Assembly (NCBI RefSeq): GCF_004353905.1
Contig: NZ_SMOD01000010.1
Coordinates: 124,001-188,000, forward strand
Length of the DNA: 64,000 bases
Origin: Paraburkholderia guartelaensis
GTDB lineage: Bacteria; Pseudomonadota; Gammaproteobacteria; Burkholderiales; Burkholderiaceae
Reading direction: 5' to 3'
Of the stretch, positions 54,701 to 63,012 are shown in pieces. Both the position numbers and the translations under genes were made by a program. Each line of letters starts with the position of its first letter. Position 1 is the first letter of the stretch. Under the pieces are notes generated by a model. That model saw only the letters and a program-made list of their open reading frames with translations. It searched no databases and was not told the origin of the DNA.

Positions 54701-55419
54701 GCCTGGGCACCCTCTATCTGATTCCCAACACGCTCGGCGAAGGCGACGACGACGCGCTCAACGCCGTCTTGCCCGCGCCCGTGCGCGAACGCGCGGGCGC
54801 GCTCGCCAGCTACATCGGCGAAAACGCGAAGACCACGCGCGCCTTCCTCAAGCGCGTGGGCACGACGCGCCCGATCCAGGAAATCGAGATCAGCGAACTC
54901 AATGTCAACACGCCCGCGGGCCAAGTCGACAAGCTGCTCGCCCCACTGCTTGCGGGCATCGACACGGGGCTCGTTTCCGAAGCGGGCGTGCCCGCAGTCG
55001 CCGATCCGGGCGCGCTGCTCGTGCGGCGCGCGCACGAGCGCGGCATCAAGGTGGTGCCGCTCGTGGGTCCGAGTTCGATTCTGCTCGCGTTGATGGCATC
55101 GGGCCTGAACGGCCAGAGCTTCGCGTTTCACGGCTACCTGCCCGTCGACGCGAACGAGCGCGTGAAAAAGCTGCGCGATCTGGAGCAGACCTCGCGCAAG
55201 GGCAAGCAGACTCAGATCTTCATCGAGACGCCCTATCGCAACCGCACGCTGCTCGACGCGCTGCTCGCGACCTGCGCGCCCTCCACGCTCGTGTGCGTCG
55301 CCGCCGATCTCACGCTGCCAACCGAGACGATCGTGAGCCGCGCCGTGTCCGACTGGAAAAAGAAGCCCGCGCCCGAATTGCACAAGCGGCCGGCGATTTT
55401 CCTGCTGCTCGCGCACTGA
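54697..55419 (+). CDS. SAM-dependent methyltransferase, tetrapyrrole methylase fold (RsmI-like)
   Basis: A 240-residue protein related to RsmI, which 2'-O-methylates C1402 in 16S rRNA. GTLYLIPNTLGEGDDD opens it, and the SAM-binding turns GLVSEAGVPAVADPGALLV and VPLVGPSSILLALMASGL are clear. It lacks RsmI's C-terminal HTH domain, and the N terminus differs (PNTLGEG rather than PTPIGNL), so it may be a distinct branch with another target. It is translationally coupled to maf and followed by a strong terminator. Confidence 0.82.
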   Translation: MSLGTLYLIPNTLGEGDDDALNAVLPAPVRERAGALASYIGENAKTTRAFLKRVGTTRPIQEIEISELNVNTPAGQVDKLLAPLLAGIDTGLVSEAGVPAVADPGALLVRRAHERGIKVVPLVGPSSILLALMASGLNGQSFAFHGYLPVDANERVKKLRDLEQTSRKGKQTQIFIETPYRNRTLLDALLATCAPSTLVCVAADLTLPTETIVSRAVSDWKKKPAPELHKRPAIFLLLAH

Positions 55420-55440
55420 ACGCTTCGGCGCGCCAAAACG

Positions 55441-55480
55441 AATCGGCCGCTGCGCAACCCTCGCGCAGCGGCCGATTTTT
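55441..55480 (+). terminator. Rho-independent terminator between the RsmI-like gene and sppA
   Basis: A perfect 15-bp stem (AATCGGCCGCTGCGC with GCGCAGCGGCCGATT) with a 7-nt loop and a T-run. It lies 21 bp past the stop and is shared with the convergent sppA gene. Confidence 0.9.
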
Positions 55481-55516
55481 CTTGAGGACGACCGGAAGCT
55501 AACGTGTCGCCAGTGC

Positions 55517-56521
55517 TCAGTGCACCGACAGCTTGCCGCCCATCAGCAGCGAATGCATGGCCGCCGAGCCAATGTTCGCGCCCACGCGCTTCGCGACGCG
55601 ATCGGTGAGACTCTGCTTGACCGTGTAATCGACGACGTCCGGCGCCTTGATCACCTCGCGCGCCACGTAATCAGTGTCACCGTAGCCGTCAGCCAGACCG
55701 AGCTCCACGCTCTTCTGCCCGGTCCAGAACAGGCCCGAGAAGATATCCGGCGAGTCCTTCAGGCGCTTGCCGCGGCCGGCCTTCACGGCGTCGATGAACT
55801 GCTGGTGGATCTGGTCAAGCATCTCCTGGGCGTGTGCGTCCATTTTCGGCGTGTCGGGCGAGAACGGATCGAAGAAGCCCTTGTTTTCGCCGGAGGTGCG
55901 CAGGCGCCGCTGGACGCCGAGCTTGTCCATGAGGCCGGTAAAGCCGAATCCGTCCATCAGCACGCCGATCGAGCCCACGATGCTCGCCTTGTTGACATAG
56001 ATCTTGTCGGCGGCGGCCGCGACGTAATAGCCGCCCGAAGCGCACATGTCGCCCACCACCACGTAAAGCGGGATGGCCGGGTACTTCGTGCGCAGACGGT
56101 GGATCTCATCGTTGATGATGCCGGCCTGCACCGGGCTGCCGCCGGGGCTGTCGATATGCAGGATCACGCCCGCGGTGCCGTCGTCGTCGAAGGCGCTGTC
56201 GAGCGCGCTGATGATGTCTTCGGCGTTCGCCGGCGTGTCGGAGCCGATTTCGCCGTCGAGCGAAACGAGCGCCGTGTGGCGCCCTTCACTCTCCACGCGC
56301 GCGCCCGACAGATCCAGGATCGCCCACGCGATCACCACGAACACGGCGAGAAACGCGAAGCGAAAGAAGATACGCCAGCGCCGCGCCGCGCGCTGCTCGG
56401 TGATGGCCGCGAGCGCGATGCGTTCGAGCGCCTCGCGCTCCCAGCCAGGCGCGGGCGCGCCGCGGTCTGACGAAGCCGCTCGGGGCGCTTCGTTCGAATC
56501 AGGGGTCGGATTGTCGGACAT
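55517..56521 (-). CDS. sppA: Signal peptide peptidase SppA, short S49 form
   Basis: A membrane-anchored serine protease that degrades cleaved signal peptides. The 334-residue product has a cytoplasmic N-terminal tail, one membrane segment (about 50-70), and an S49 domain with DSPGGSPVQAG, nucleophile Ser162 in CASGGYYVAAAADKIY and a candidate general base Lys214 in GENKGFFDPF. The short single-domain form contrasts with the double-domain E. coli SppA. It starts 39 bp after the Rieske gene stop. Confidence 0.92.
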   Translation of the reverse strand: MSDNPTPDSNEAPRAASSDRGAPAPGWEREALERIALAAITEQRAARRWRIFFRFAFLAVFVVIAWAILDLSGARVESEGRHTALVSLDGEIGSDTPANAEDIISALDSAFDDDGTAGVILHIDSPGGSPVQAGIINDEIHRLRTKYPAIPLYVVVGDMCASGGYYVAAAADKIYVNKASIVGSIGVLMDGFGFTGLMDKLGVQRRLRTSGENKGFFDPFSPDTPKMDAHAQEMLDQIHQQFIDAVKAGRGKRLKDSPDIFSGLFWTGQKSVELGLADGYGDTDYVAREVIKAPDVVDYTVKQSLTDRVAKRVGANIGSAAMHSLLMGGKLSVH

Positions 56522-56560
56522 GCGGGCGGCTTACGTTCGAAAGGGGTCGAAAGTCAGGAA

Positions 56561-56965
56561 TCAGGTTGGGGTCGGACGCAAAGCATCGTCCGGCAGCCAG
56601 AATACCGCACGCCCCTCAGGCGTGTCGCGTTCCTCGACTTGCACGGGGCGCAAACGCCCGCCACGGCATGGGCCGCCGACGCACTTGCCCGTGTCGGGCT
56701 GGTAGATCGCGCCGTGCGTGGCGCACATCAGATAGAGCCCCGACGACTCGAAGAACTGGCCCTCGACCCAGTCGAGTTCCATCGGCACGTGCGCGCAGCG
56801 GTTCAGGTAGCCGTAGACCTCCCCGCCGTAGCGCACGAAAAACACCACGGCGTCGCCGCCCGCGTAAGTCGCAGTCATGCGCCGACCCTCGCCGCCCTCG
56901 GCGAGTTCGTCGGACGCGCATACGCGCACCGGCTCGAGCGCCGCTGTCTCGGGCGCCGTGCTCAT
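56561..56965 (-). CDS. Rieske [2Fe-2S] protein
   Basis: A 134-residue soluble Rieske domain protein with cluster ligands Cys57 and His59 (NRCAHV) and Cys81 and His84 (CATHGA). It resembles ferredoxin-like Rieske components rather than the membrane-bound bc1 subunit; no signal or membrane segment is present. The partner enzyme is not encoded nearby. Its ATG overlaps the stop of the phosphatase gene (ATGA). Confidence 0.87.
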   Translation of the reverse strand: MSTAPETAALEPVRVCASDELAEGGEGRRMTATYAGGDAVVFFVRYGGEVYGYLNRCAHVPMELDWVEGQFFESSGLYLMCATHGAIYQPDTGKCVGGPCRGGRLRPVQVEERDTPEGRAVFWLPDDALRPTPT

Positions 56966-57621
56966 GCGTTCTCCCGCAGCCAGCCCGCAAGCGCGGCCAC
57001 GTCGGGCGCGACGAAGCGCGGCTCGAGCTTTTCGAGTGCGCCGGACGCATGCGCGCCATACGCCACGCCGATGGCGGCCGCGCCCGCATTGATCGCCATC
57101 TGCAGATCGTGGGTCGTGTCGCCGATCATCACCGTACGGCCCAGATCCTGCCCCAGTTCGCGCGTGAGCTCCTGGAGCATGGCCGGATGCGGCTTCGAGA
57201 AGGTTTCATCGGCGCAGCGGGTGCCGTCGAAGAGGCTCGTGAGCCGCGAATCCGCCAGCGCGCGGTTCAGCCCCACGCGGCTCTTGCCGGTCGCCACGGC
57301 GAGCAGGTAGCCAGTGTCGCGCAGTTCCGTGAGCATCTCGCGCACGCCTGCGAACAGCTCAGTCTGCTGATCCTTCAGCAAATAGTGGATGCGATAGCGC
57401 TCGACGAGCCGCGGGTAGTCGGCCGGATCGAGCGTGGGCGCGGCAATCTGCAGCGCCTCGCGCAGGCCGAGGCCGATCACGTAGCTCGCCGCCTCGTCGC
57501 CGGGCACGGGTAGGCCCAGGTCGCGGCACGCCGCCTGGATGCTGCGCGTGATATGGGCGGTCGAGTCCATCAAGGTGCCGTCCCAGTCGAACACAATCAG
57601 GTCAAATAACTCTCGAGCCAT
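56962..57621 (-). CDS. HAD hydrolase, phosphoglycolate phosphatase-like
   Basis: A 219-residue HAD-IA phosphatase: motif I FDWDGTLMDS (nucleophile Asp), motif II VATGKSR, motif III with FSKPHPAML, and motif IV MIGDTTHDLQMA. This is Gph-like, but the true substrate is unknown. The ATG at 57621 is preferred because GGAG lies 9 nt upstream; the alternative at 57636 is a TTG. It lies 33 bp after rluC and overlaps the Rieske gene. Confidence 0.88.
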   Translation of the reverse strand: MARELFDLIVFDWDGTLMDSTAHITRSIQAACRDLGLPVPGDEAASYVIGLGLREALQIAAPTLDPADYPRLVERYRIHYLLKDQQTELFAGVREMLTELRDTGYLLAVATGKSRVGLNRALADSRLTSLFDGTRCADETFSKPHPAMLQELTRELGQDLGRTVMIGDTTHDLQMAINAGAAAIGVAYGAHASGALEKLEPRFVAPDVAALAGWLRENA

Positions 57622-57654
57622 GCAGGACTTCTCCAAACGCTGTCAGATTCGGTG

Positions 57655-58713
57655 TCATTCGGGACGTGCCGCGCCAGGTCGCGCCGCGCCAGGCCGGGCC
57701 GCGTCGGTCGCCGCGCCTTCCTCGCGCTGCGCGCGCAGCGCGTCGACGAAGCTGCGGCAATCCGCCGGCAACGGCGCCTCGAACTGCAACGGGGCGCCCG
57801 TAATCGGGTGTGCGAGCTTCAATCGGTGCGCATGCAGAAACATGCGCTTGATGCCCGGCTTCGCGCCCGTGCGCGCGAGGTCCTTGTTGAGCGCGAAGTC
57901 GCCGTACTTGGCGTCGCCGACGATCGGCAGGCCGAGGTGAGCGAGGTGCACGCGGATCTGGTGCGTGCGGCCCGTCTTCAGCTCGGCTTCGAGGAGCGCG
58001 TAGCCCGGCCAGCGCTCAACGAGGTTGAATACCGTATGCGAGGGCAAGCCGTCCGGCTGCACGCGCACGCGGCGTTCGCCTTCCGGGGTCAGATACTTAT
58101 GGAGCGGCTCTTTCACTGCGCGCCGACGGCCCCAGTCGCTCGCCCATTCGCCGTGAACGCAGGCGAAATAGCGCTTGTCGGTCTGGTTATCGCGCATCTG
58201 CGCATGCAGACCCACGAGCGCGGCGCGCTTCTTGGCGAGCATCAGCACGCCCGACGTTTCGCGGTCGAGCCGGTGGACCAGCTCGAGGAACTTGCCCTGC
58301 GGGCGCGCCTCGCGCAACTGCTCGATCACGCCGAACGCCACGCCGCTGCCGCCGTGCACGGCCACGCCGGCGGGCTTGTCGATGACGAGCAGCGCGTCGT
58401 CCTCGTAGATGATGGGAAACTGGGCCGCCGGCACGGGCGCGGCGCCGGCCGGCGCGCTCGATTGCGACGTGCGGATGGGCGGCACGCGCACGATGTCGCC
58501 TTCCGCGAGCCGATATTGCGCATCTACCCGACCCTTATTTACGCGCACTTCCCCGCTGCGCAAAATGCGATAGATGTGGCTTTTCGGCACGCCTTTGCAG
58601 ACGCGCACGAGAAAATTGTCGATGCGCTGACCGGCCGCGCCCTCGTCGATTTCGACGAACGAAACCTGGTCGCTTGCGACCTGATTCTGGGATGTTTTGC
58701 CTAACCCTTTCAT
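57655..58713 (-). CDS. rluC: 23S rRNA pseudouridine synthase RluC
   Basis: RluC makes pseudouridines 955, 2504 and 2580 in 23S rRNA. The 352-residue product has an S4 RNA-binding domain (about 25-85), the synthase domain with catalytic Asp150 in HRLDRETSG, and KTGRTHQIRVHLAHLGLPIVGD. A short Ala-Arg-Pro-Gly repeat forms the C terminus. The ATG at 58713 gives MKGLGKTSQNQ and has no visible ribosome-binding site. It is divergent from rne, the conserved rluC-rne pairing. Confidence 0.95.
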   Translation of the reverse strand: MKGLGKTSQNQVASDQVSFVEIDEGAAGQRIDNFLVRVCKGVPKSHIYRILRSGEVRVNKGRVDAQYRLAEGDIVRVPPIRTSQSSAPAGAAPVPAAQFPIIYEDDALLVIDKPAGVAVHGGSGVAFGVIEQLREARPQGKFLELVHRLDRETSGVLMLAKKRAALVGLHAQMRDNQTDKRYFACVHGEWASDWGRRRAVKEPLHKYLTPEGERRVRVQPDGLPSHTVFNLVERWPGYALLEAELKTGRTHQIRVHLAHLGLPIVGDAKYGDFALNKDLARTGAKPGIKRMFLHAHRLKLAHPITGAPLQFEAPLPADCRSFVDALRAQREEGAATDAARPGAARPGAARPE

Positions 58714-58725
58714 TCTGAATATAAT
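58697..58725 (+). promoter_or_regulatory. Candidate rne promoter overlapping the rluC start
   Basis: On the plus strand TTGCCT (58697-58702), exactly 17 bp and a perfect TATAAT (58720-58725). It points at rne and would start transcription near 58732, about 860 nt before the rne ATG. The boxes overlap the first codons of rluC on the other strand. Confidence 0.6.
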
Positions 58726-59591
58726 TTGCCCAGCGCCGACGCAACGGTAGGCCATACGGCCAAATGTTCTGCGAACCACCCAATGGACACCCCAAGGGGG
58801 TTATCCTGGACTTGGACCACGCGGCGAGCGCAGGCTGCAAGCGATAAACGGTTATTTTACTTGCGCCCGGGGCTGGTTGCTCACCCCGCTTGATGAGAAG
58901 CAACGAGTTGCACGCACGGATCACCACTCCGGCAGGGACGGCGCCCACAGGCACGTTCGGTCAGGGGCGGCTCCGACGGTAACGGAACATTGGTATAAAG
59001 AATTTATCCGGCGCGTCCCGCCGCGTGGTCGAAGTGACCGCCGCAGGAGGCGCTGGTGGCGAAAATACGGCGAGCGCCCGAAGCGTCCCGGCAATGTGCG
59101 GGACACGGCGACGTCAAAAGTGGCGAGACACCCCGAGGGGGAAGACGGGCGTTCCTGAAAAGCTTCCCGTGCGCGGCCCTGATTGAATCTTGAGGCCGCG
59201 AACCTGATCCAGTCGCAAGCGCGCGCGGTTCGCCGCTGCGGCCGGCGTCTGTCACGGTCAGTGCGATGTGCACACGATGAACACAACCATCGGCACATCG
59301 ACGGCCACGGCAGCAGGTGGATTGGAAGCGCAGGAAAACGTTGCCGTCGCGAACCCGCGGCATGTCTCGTCGCTTCTTGAAGACGTATTTCGCATGTGCC
59401 CACGCGGCCCCGTCCACGGCAACGCAACGCCGGACCGGCGCCCAGAAAAGGCAATTCTCCCCGCCATCGTTCCCGCTCCAGCGTGCTTGTGACAACACAA
59501 TAAGGCGCGGCTCGCCGCTGCCCGCACCGTGCTGCCTGGCGTCACCGCCGCGCACCGTGCGGCTCGCGCGCGAACGCACTGGAGTCGTTCA
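58714..59591. other. 878-bp rluC-rne divergent region, probable long rne leader
   Basis: If the promoter at 58697-58725 is used, nearly all of this is transcribed as the rne 5' UTR. Long leaders that sense RNase E level are known in enterobacterial rne. A 71-codon open frame from 59277 to 59492 is present but is not convincing as a gene. Small hairpins (for example TCCCG/CGGGA near 59085-59102) are visible. Confidence 0.55.
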
Positions 59592-62500
59592 ATGAAACGA
59601 ATGCTGTTCAACGCGACACAGCAGGAAGAACTGCGTGTCGCCATCGTCGATGGACAAAAGCTCATCGACATCGACATCGAAACCGCCGGGCGCGAACAGC
59701 GCAAAGGCAACATCTACAAGGGGATCGTCACCCGTATCGAGCCTTCGCTCGAAGCGTGTTTCGTCAACTACGGCGAAGACCGCCACGGCTTCCTGCCGTT
59801 CAAGGAAGTCGCCCGCCAGTACTTCCGCGAAGGCATCGACATGCGCGGCGCGCGCATTCAGGACGCCCTCAAGGAAGGCCAGGAACTGATCGTCCAGGTC
59901 GAGAAGGAAGAGCGTGGCAACAAGGGCGCCGCCCTCACCACGTTCATCTCGCTCGCCGGCCGCTACCTCGTCCTCATGCCGAACAACCCGCGCGGCGGCG
60001 GCGTCTCGCGCCGCATCGAGGGTGACGACCGTCAGGAACTGCGCGAAACCATGGCGCAGCTGCAACTGCCGGACGGCATGAGCATCATCGCGCGCACGGC
60101 CGGCATCGGCCGCTCCGCCGAAGAACTCCAGTGGGACCTGAACTACCTGCTGCAACTGTGGCGCGCCATCGAAGCCGCGTCGCAGGCCGGCCAGTCCGGT
60201 CAGCCCATGCTGATCTACCTGGAATCGAGCCTCGTCATTCGCGCGATCCGCGACTACTTCCAGCCCGACATCGGCGAAATCCTCATCGACACCACCGAGA
60301 TCTATGACCAGGCGCGCGCCTTCATGGATATCGTGATGCCGGACAATGTCAATAAGGTGAAGCGGTATCACGACGACGTGCCGCTTTTCTCGCGTTTCCA
60401 GATCGAGCACCAGATCGAGACGGCGTATTCGCGCACGGTGCCGCTGCCCTCGGGCGGCGCGATCGTGATCGACCACACCGAAGCGCTCGTCGCCATCGAC
60501 GTGAACTCGGCGCGCGCCACCAAGGGCGCCGACATCGAGGAAACCGCCGCGCGCACCAACCTCGAAGCCGCCGACGAAGTGGCGCGCCAACTGCGTCTGC
60601 GCGACCTGGGCGGCCTGATCGTGATCGACTTCATCGACATGGAGTCGGCCAAGAGCCAGCGCGAAGTCGAGCAGCGCCTGAAAGACGCGCTGCGCCACGA
60701 CCGCGCCCGCGTGCAGATGGGCAAGATCTCGCGCTTCGGCCTGATGGAACTGTCGCGTCAGCGCCTGCGCCCCGCCCTCTCGGAAGGCAGCCACGTGACG
60801 TGCCCGCGCTGTAACGGCACGGGTCATATCCGCGATACGGAATCGTCGGCGCTTCAGGTCCTGCGCATCATCCAGGAAGAGGCGATGAAGGAAAACACCG
60901 CGGCAATTCATTGCCAGGTGCCGGTCGAAGTGACCGCCTTCCTGCTCAACGAAAAGCGTTCGGAAATCAACAAGATCGAGTCGCGCTTCAAGGTTGCGGT
61001 CGTTCTGATCCCGAACAAGCACCTCGAAACGCCGCACTACAAGCTCGAGCGCCTGCGTCACGACGACGCGCGCCTCGACGATCCGCGCGCCTCGTGGAAG
61101 ATGGCCGAGGAAGCGGCTCGCGAACTCGAGTCGGAAACCGGCTACAGCAAGCGCACCGCCGAAGCCAAGCCGAAGCAGGAAGCCGCGGTGAAGGGCATCA
61201 CGCCGGAGCGTCCCGCGCCGAGCGCGCCGGTCAAGCCGGCCGAAACCGCACCCGTCGCGGCGCAACTGGCCGTCACCCCCGCGGGCGGCGGTTTCTTTGG
61301 CTGGGTCAAGCGCCTCTTCGGCGGCGCACCGGCTGCGGCGCCCGCACCGGCACCGGTCGCTCAACCCGAAAAGACTGCCCGTCCGACCCGCGAAGCGCGT
61401 ACCGAGCGCGGTGAGAAGACCAGCGGCGACCGCAACCGCAATCGCCGTTCCGGCGGCCGCGACGCGGCAGGCCGCGGCGAAAGCGCAGGCGGCACCCGCA
61501 CCGGCCAGCCGGCTGGCCGCCGCGAGGAACGCGAGCCGCGCGAACAGCGTGAGCCGCGTGAAGCACGCGAAGGCCGTGGCACCCGCGAGCCGCGTGAGCC
61601 GCGTGAACAACGCGAACCGCGCGAGCAACGTGAACCGCGTGAAACCCGCGAAGCACGCGGCGAGCGCGAACAGCGCATCGAACGCGTCGAGCGCGGCCAG
61701 GAACGTAGCGACGTAACGGCGGAAGCCGGCGCCGCACGCGGTGAGCGTCAGGAACGTGGCGAGCGCCGCGAACGCGGTGAACGTGGCGAGCGCGGTGAGT
61801 CGCGTCGCCGTCAGCAAGCCGAGGCCGCTGAAGCCCAGGAAGCGCGTCTTGACGCCGCATCGGCAGGTGCCGAAGGCATCGAAGCGCCGCAGACGGAAGA
61901 ACTGCCCGAAGGCGTGAGCGCGGGTGTCGACGAAGACGGCGTGCCGCGTGAAGGCGAAGAACGCCGCCGCCGCCGCCGCGGCCGCCGTGGTGGTCGCCGC
62001 GAGCGCGAGACGGATGCAGCAGGCCTCACGCCGGGTGCAGACGCACCGGAAGGCGAAGAGCAAGCCGCACCCTCTCAACCGGCCATCGAGCAGCCTGCCA
62101 TTGCAGCCCAGGTGCATGAAGCACCGGCCGTAGAAGCGCGCACCGAGGCGGCTGTCGAGACTGTCGTGACCGCACAGCCGGCCGCAGCCGTCGTCGCCGA
62201 AGCCGGGCACGTGCCCGCCGCTGCCGTGACGACTACGCCGGTCGAAACCGTCGCGCCCGCTGCAGAGCAAGCTCCGGCTCCGGCCGAGCCGGCTCCGGCG
62301 CCCGTCGAAGCCGCACCGGTGAGCGTCGAAACCGCGCATGTGGTCGAGCCGAAGGCCGAAGAACCTGTGACGCCCGTTGCGCCCGTAGCGCCTGTCGCTC
62401 CCGTTGCGCCCGCCGCAGCGGAAGAACAGGTCGTGCCGGCAGCCCCGGTCGAGCCGGTCCAGGCCGAAACGCATCCTGTCGTGCGGGAAGACCGCGTCGA

Positions 62501-62852
62501 AGCGCCGCGGACCGAAGAGCCGGCCGCAGCAGCGCCCGTCGCTCAACCGGAGCCCGCGCAAGAAGCGGTAGCAGCCGCACCGGCGGTCGTCGCGATCACC
62601 GAGCCGGCTGCACAGCATCCGGCCCCGGTGGCAACGGCGGCGCCCGCGCCTGCGGCCAGCGCAGACACGCTGCGTCCGATGCTGGAATCGGCGGGTCTCG
62701 TCTGGGTCAATACCGACGCCGACAAGCTGCGCGCCGCGCAGCAGGCCGCCGCGCAACTGGTGAAGCCCGCACGCGCGCCGCGCGAACGCAAACCGCTGCC
62801 GCCGGTCGACAGCACGCCGATGCAGCAGGTCGAAACCAGCCGCCAGCCGTAA
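59592..62852 (+). CDS. rne: Ribonuclease E with Arg/Glu-rich low-complexity C-terminal half
   Basis: RNase E is the main endonuclease of mRNA decay and rRNA/tRNA processing. In the 1086-residue protein the catalytic half (1 to about 520) has the S1 domain ([19 protein letters not shown]), metal-binding Asp near 303 ([10 protein letters not shown]) and 346 (VIDFIDME), and the zinc-link CPRCNGTG near 404. The second half is disordered: an Arg/Glu-repeat block (about 644-735), an Arg-rich block (near 790), and a long Ala/Pro/Glu/Val-rich stretch ending in a short tail. The ATG at 59592 has GGAG 7 nt upstream. Confidence 0.96.
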   Translation: MKRMLFNATQQEELRVAIVDGQKLIDIDIETAGREQRKGNIYKGIVTRIEPSLEACFVNYGEDRHGFLPFKEVARQYFREGIDMRGARIQDALKEGQELIVQVEKEERGNKGAALTTFISLAGRYLVLMPNNPRGGGVSRRIEGDDRQELRETMAQLQLPDGMSIIARTAGIGRSAEELQWDLNYLLQLWRAIEAASQAGQSGQPMLIYLESSLVIRAIRDYFQPDIGEILIDTTEIYDQARAFMDIVMPDNVNKVKRYHDDVPLFSRFQIEHQIETAYSRTVPLPSGGAIVIDHTEALVAIDVNSARATKGADIEETAARTNLEAADEVARQLRLRDLGGLIVIDFIDMESAKSQREVEQRLKDALRHDRARVQMGKISRFGLMELSRQRLRPALSEGSHVTCPRCNGTGHIRDTESSALQVLRIIQEEAMKENTAAIHCQVPVEVTAFLLNEKRSEINKIESRFKVAVVLIPNKHLETPHYKLERLRHDDARLDDPRASWKMAEEAARELESETGYSKRTAEAKPKQEAAVKGITPERPAPSAPVKPAETAPVAAQLAVTPAGGGFFGWVKRLFGGAPAAAPAPAPVAQPEKTARPTREARTERGEKTSGDRNRNRRSGGRDAAGRGESAGGTRTGQPAGRREEREPREQREPREAREGRGTREPREPREQREPREQREPRETREARGEREQRIERVERGQERSDVTAEAGAARGERQERGERRERGERGERGESRRRQQAEAAEAQEARLDAASAGAEGIEAPQTEELPEGVSAGVDEDGVPREGEERRRRRRGRRGGRRERETDAAGLTPGADAPEGEEQAAPSQPAIEQPAIAAQVHEAPAVEARTEAAVETVVTAQPAAAVVAEAGHVPAAAVTTTPVETVAPAAEQAPAPAEPAPAPVEAAPVSVETAHVVEPKAEEPVTPVAPVAPVAPVAPAAAEEQVVPAAPVEPVQAETHPVVREDRVEAPRTEEPAAAAPVAQPEPAQEAVAAAPAVVAITEPAAQHPAPVATAAPAPAASADTLRPMLESAGLVWVNTDADKLRAAQQAAAQLVKPARAPRERKPLPPVDSTPMQQVETSRQP
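61521..61680 (+). repeat. Arg/Glu-encoding low-complexity repeats inside rne
   Basis: Imperfect repeats of about 9-15 bp built on CGCGAG/CAACGT/GAGCCGCGT encode iterated Arg-Glu-Pro-Arg-Glu-Gln units within the RNase E C-terminal half (about residues 644-696). Slippage or recombination could vary copy number. Confidence 0.75.
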
Positions 62853-62873
62853 GCGCTGCAAGCGCAACTGGCC

Positions 62874-62900
62874 GCGCGCCGGACCTCGCGTCCGGCGCGC
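62874..62900 (+). repeat. Perfect 10-bp inverted repeat after rne
   Basis: GCGCGCCGGA (62874-62883) and TCCGGCGCGC (62891-62900) with a 7-nt loop lie just before the rne terminator. The two stems would form a double-hairpin 3' end. Confidence 0.6.
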
Positions 62901-62906
62901 TCCCGA

Positions 62907-62934
62907 AAAGCCCGCCCTTCCGGCGGGCTTTTTT
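62907..62934 (+). terminator. Rho-independent terminator after rne
   Basis: A perfect 10-bp stem AAAGCCCGCC/GGCGGGCTTT with a 5-nt loop and a T-run, 55 nt past the rne stop. Confidence 0.92.
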
Positions 62935-63012
62935 GATATATCAGCGTTCTCCCTTGTCTGTAGGCCGTTGCTGGTTCGGCTAAAATCGAACTAACGCGAG
63001 AACGAAGAGACC

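Noticed and set aside
59277-59492. A 71-codon frame in the rne leader, possible upstream regulatory ORF
   Set aside because: No ribosome-binding site, mixed third-base usage and no recognisable motif. It may be chance, though ribosome profiling could revive it.
59589-62867. A 1092-codon open frame antisense to rne
   Set aside because: It is a shadow of the rne reading frame produced by GC-biased codon usage; its product is biased and unlike known proteins.
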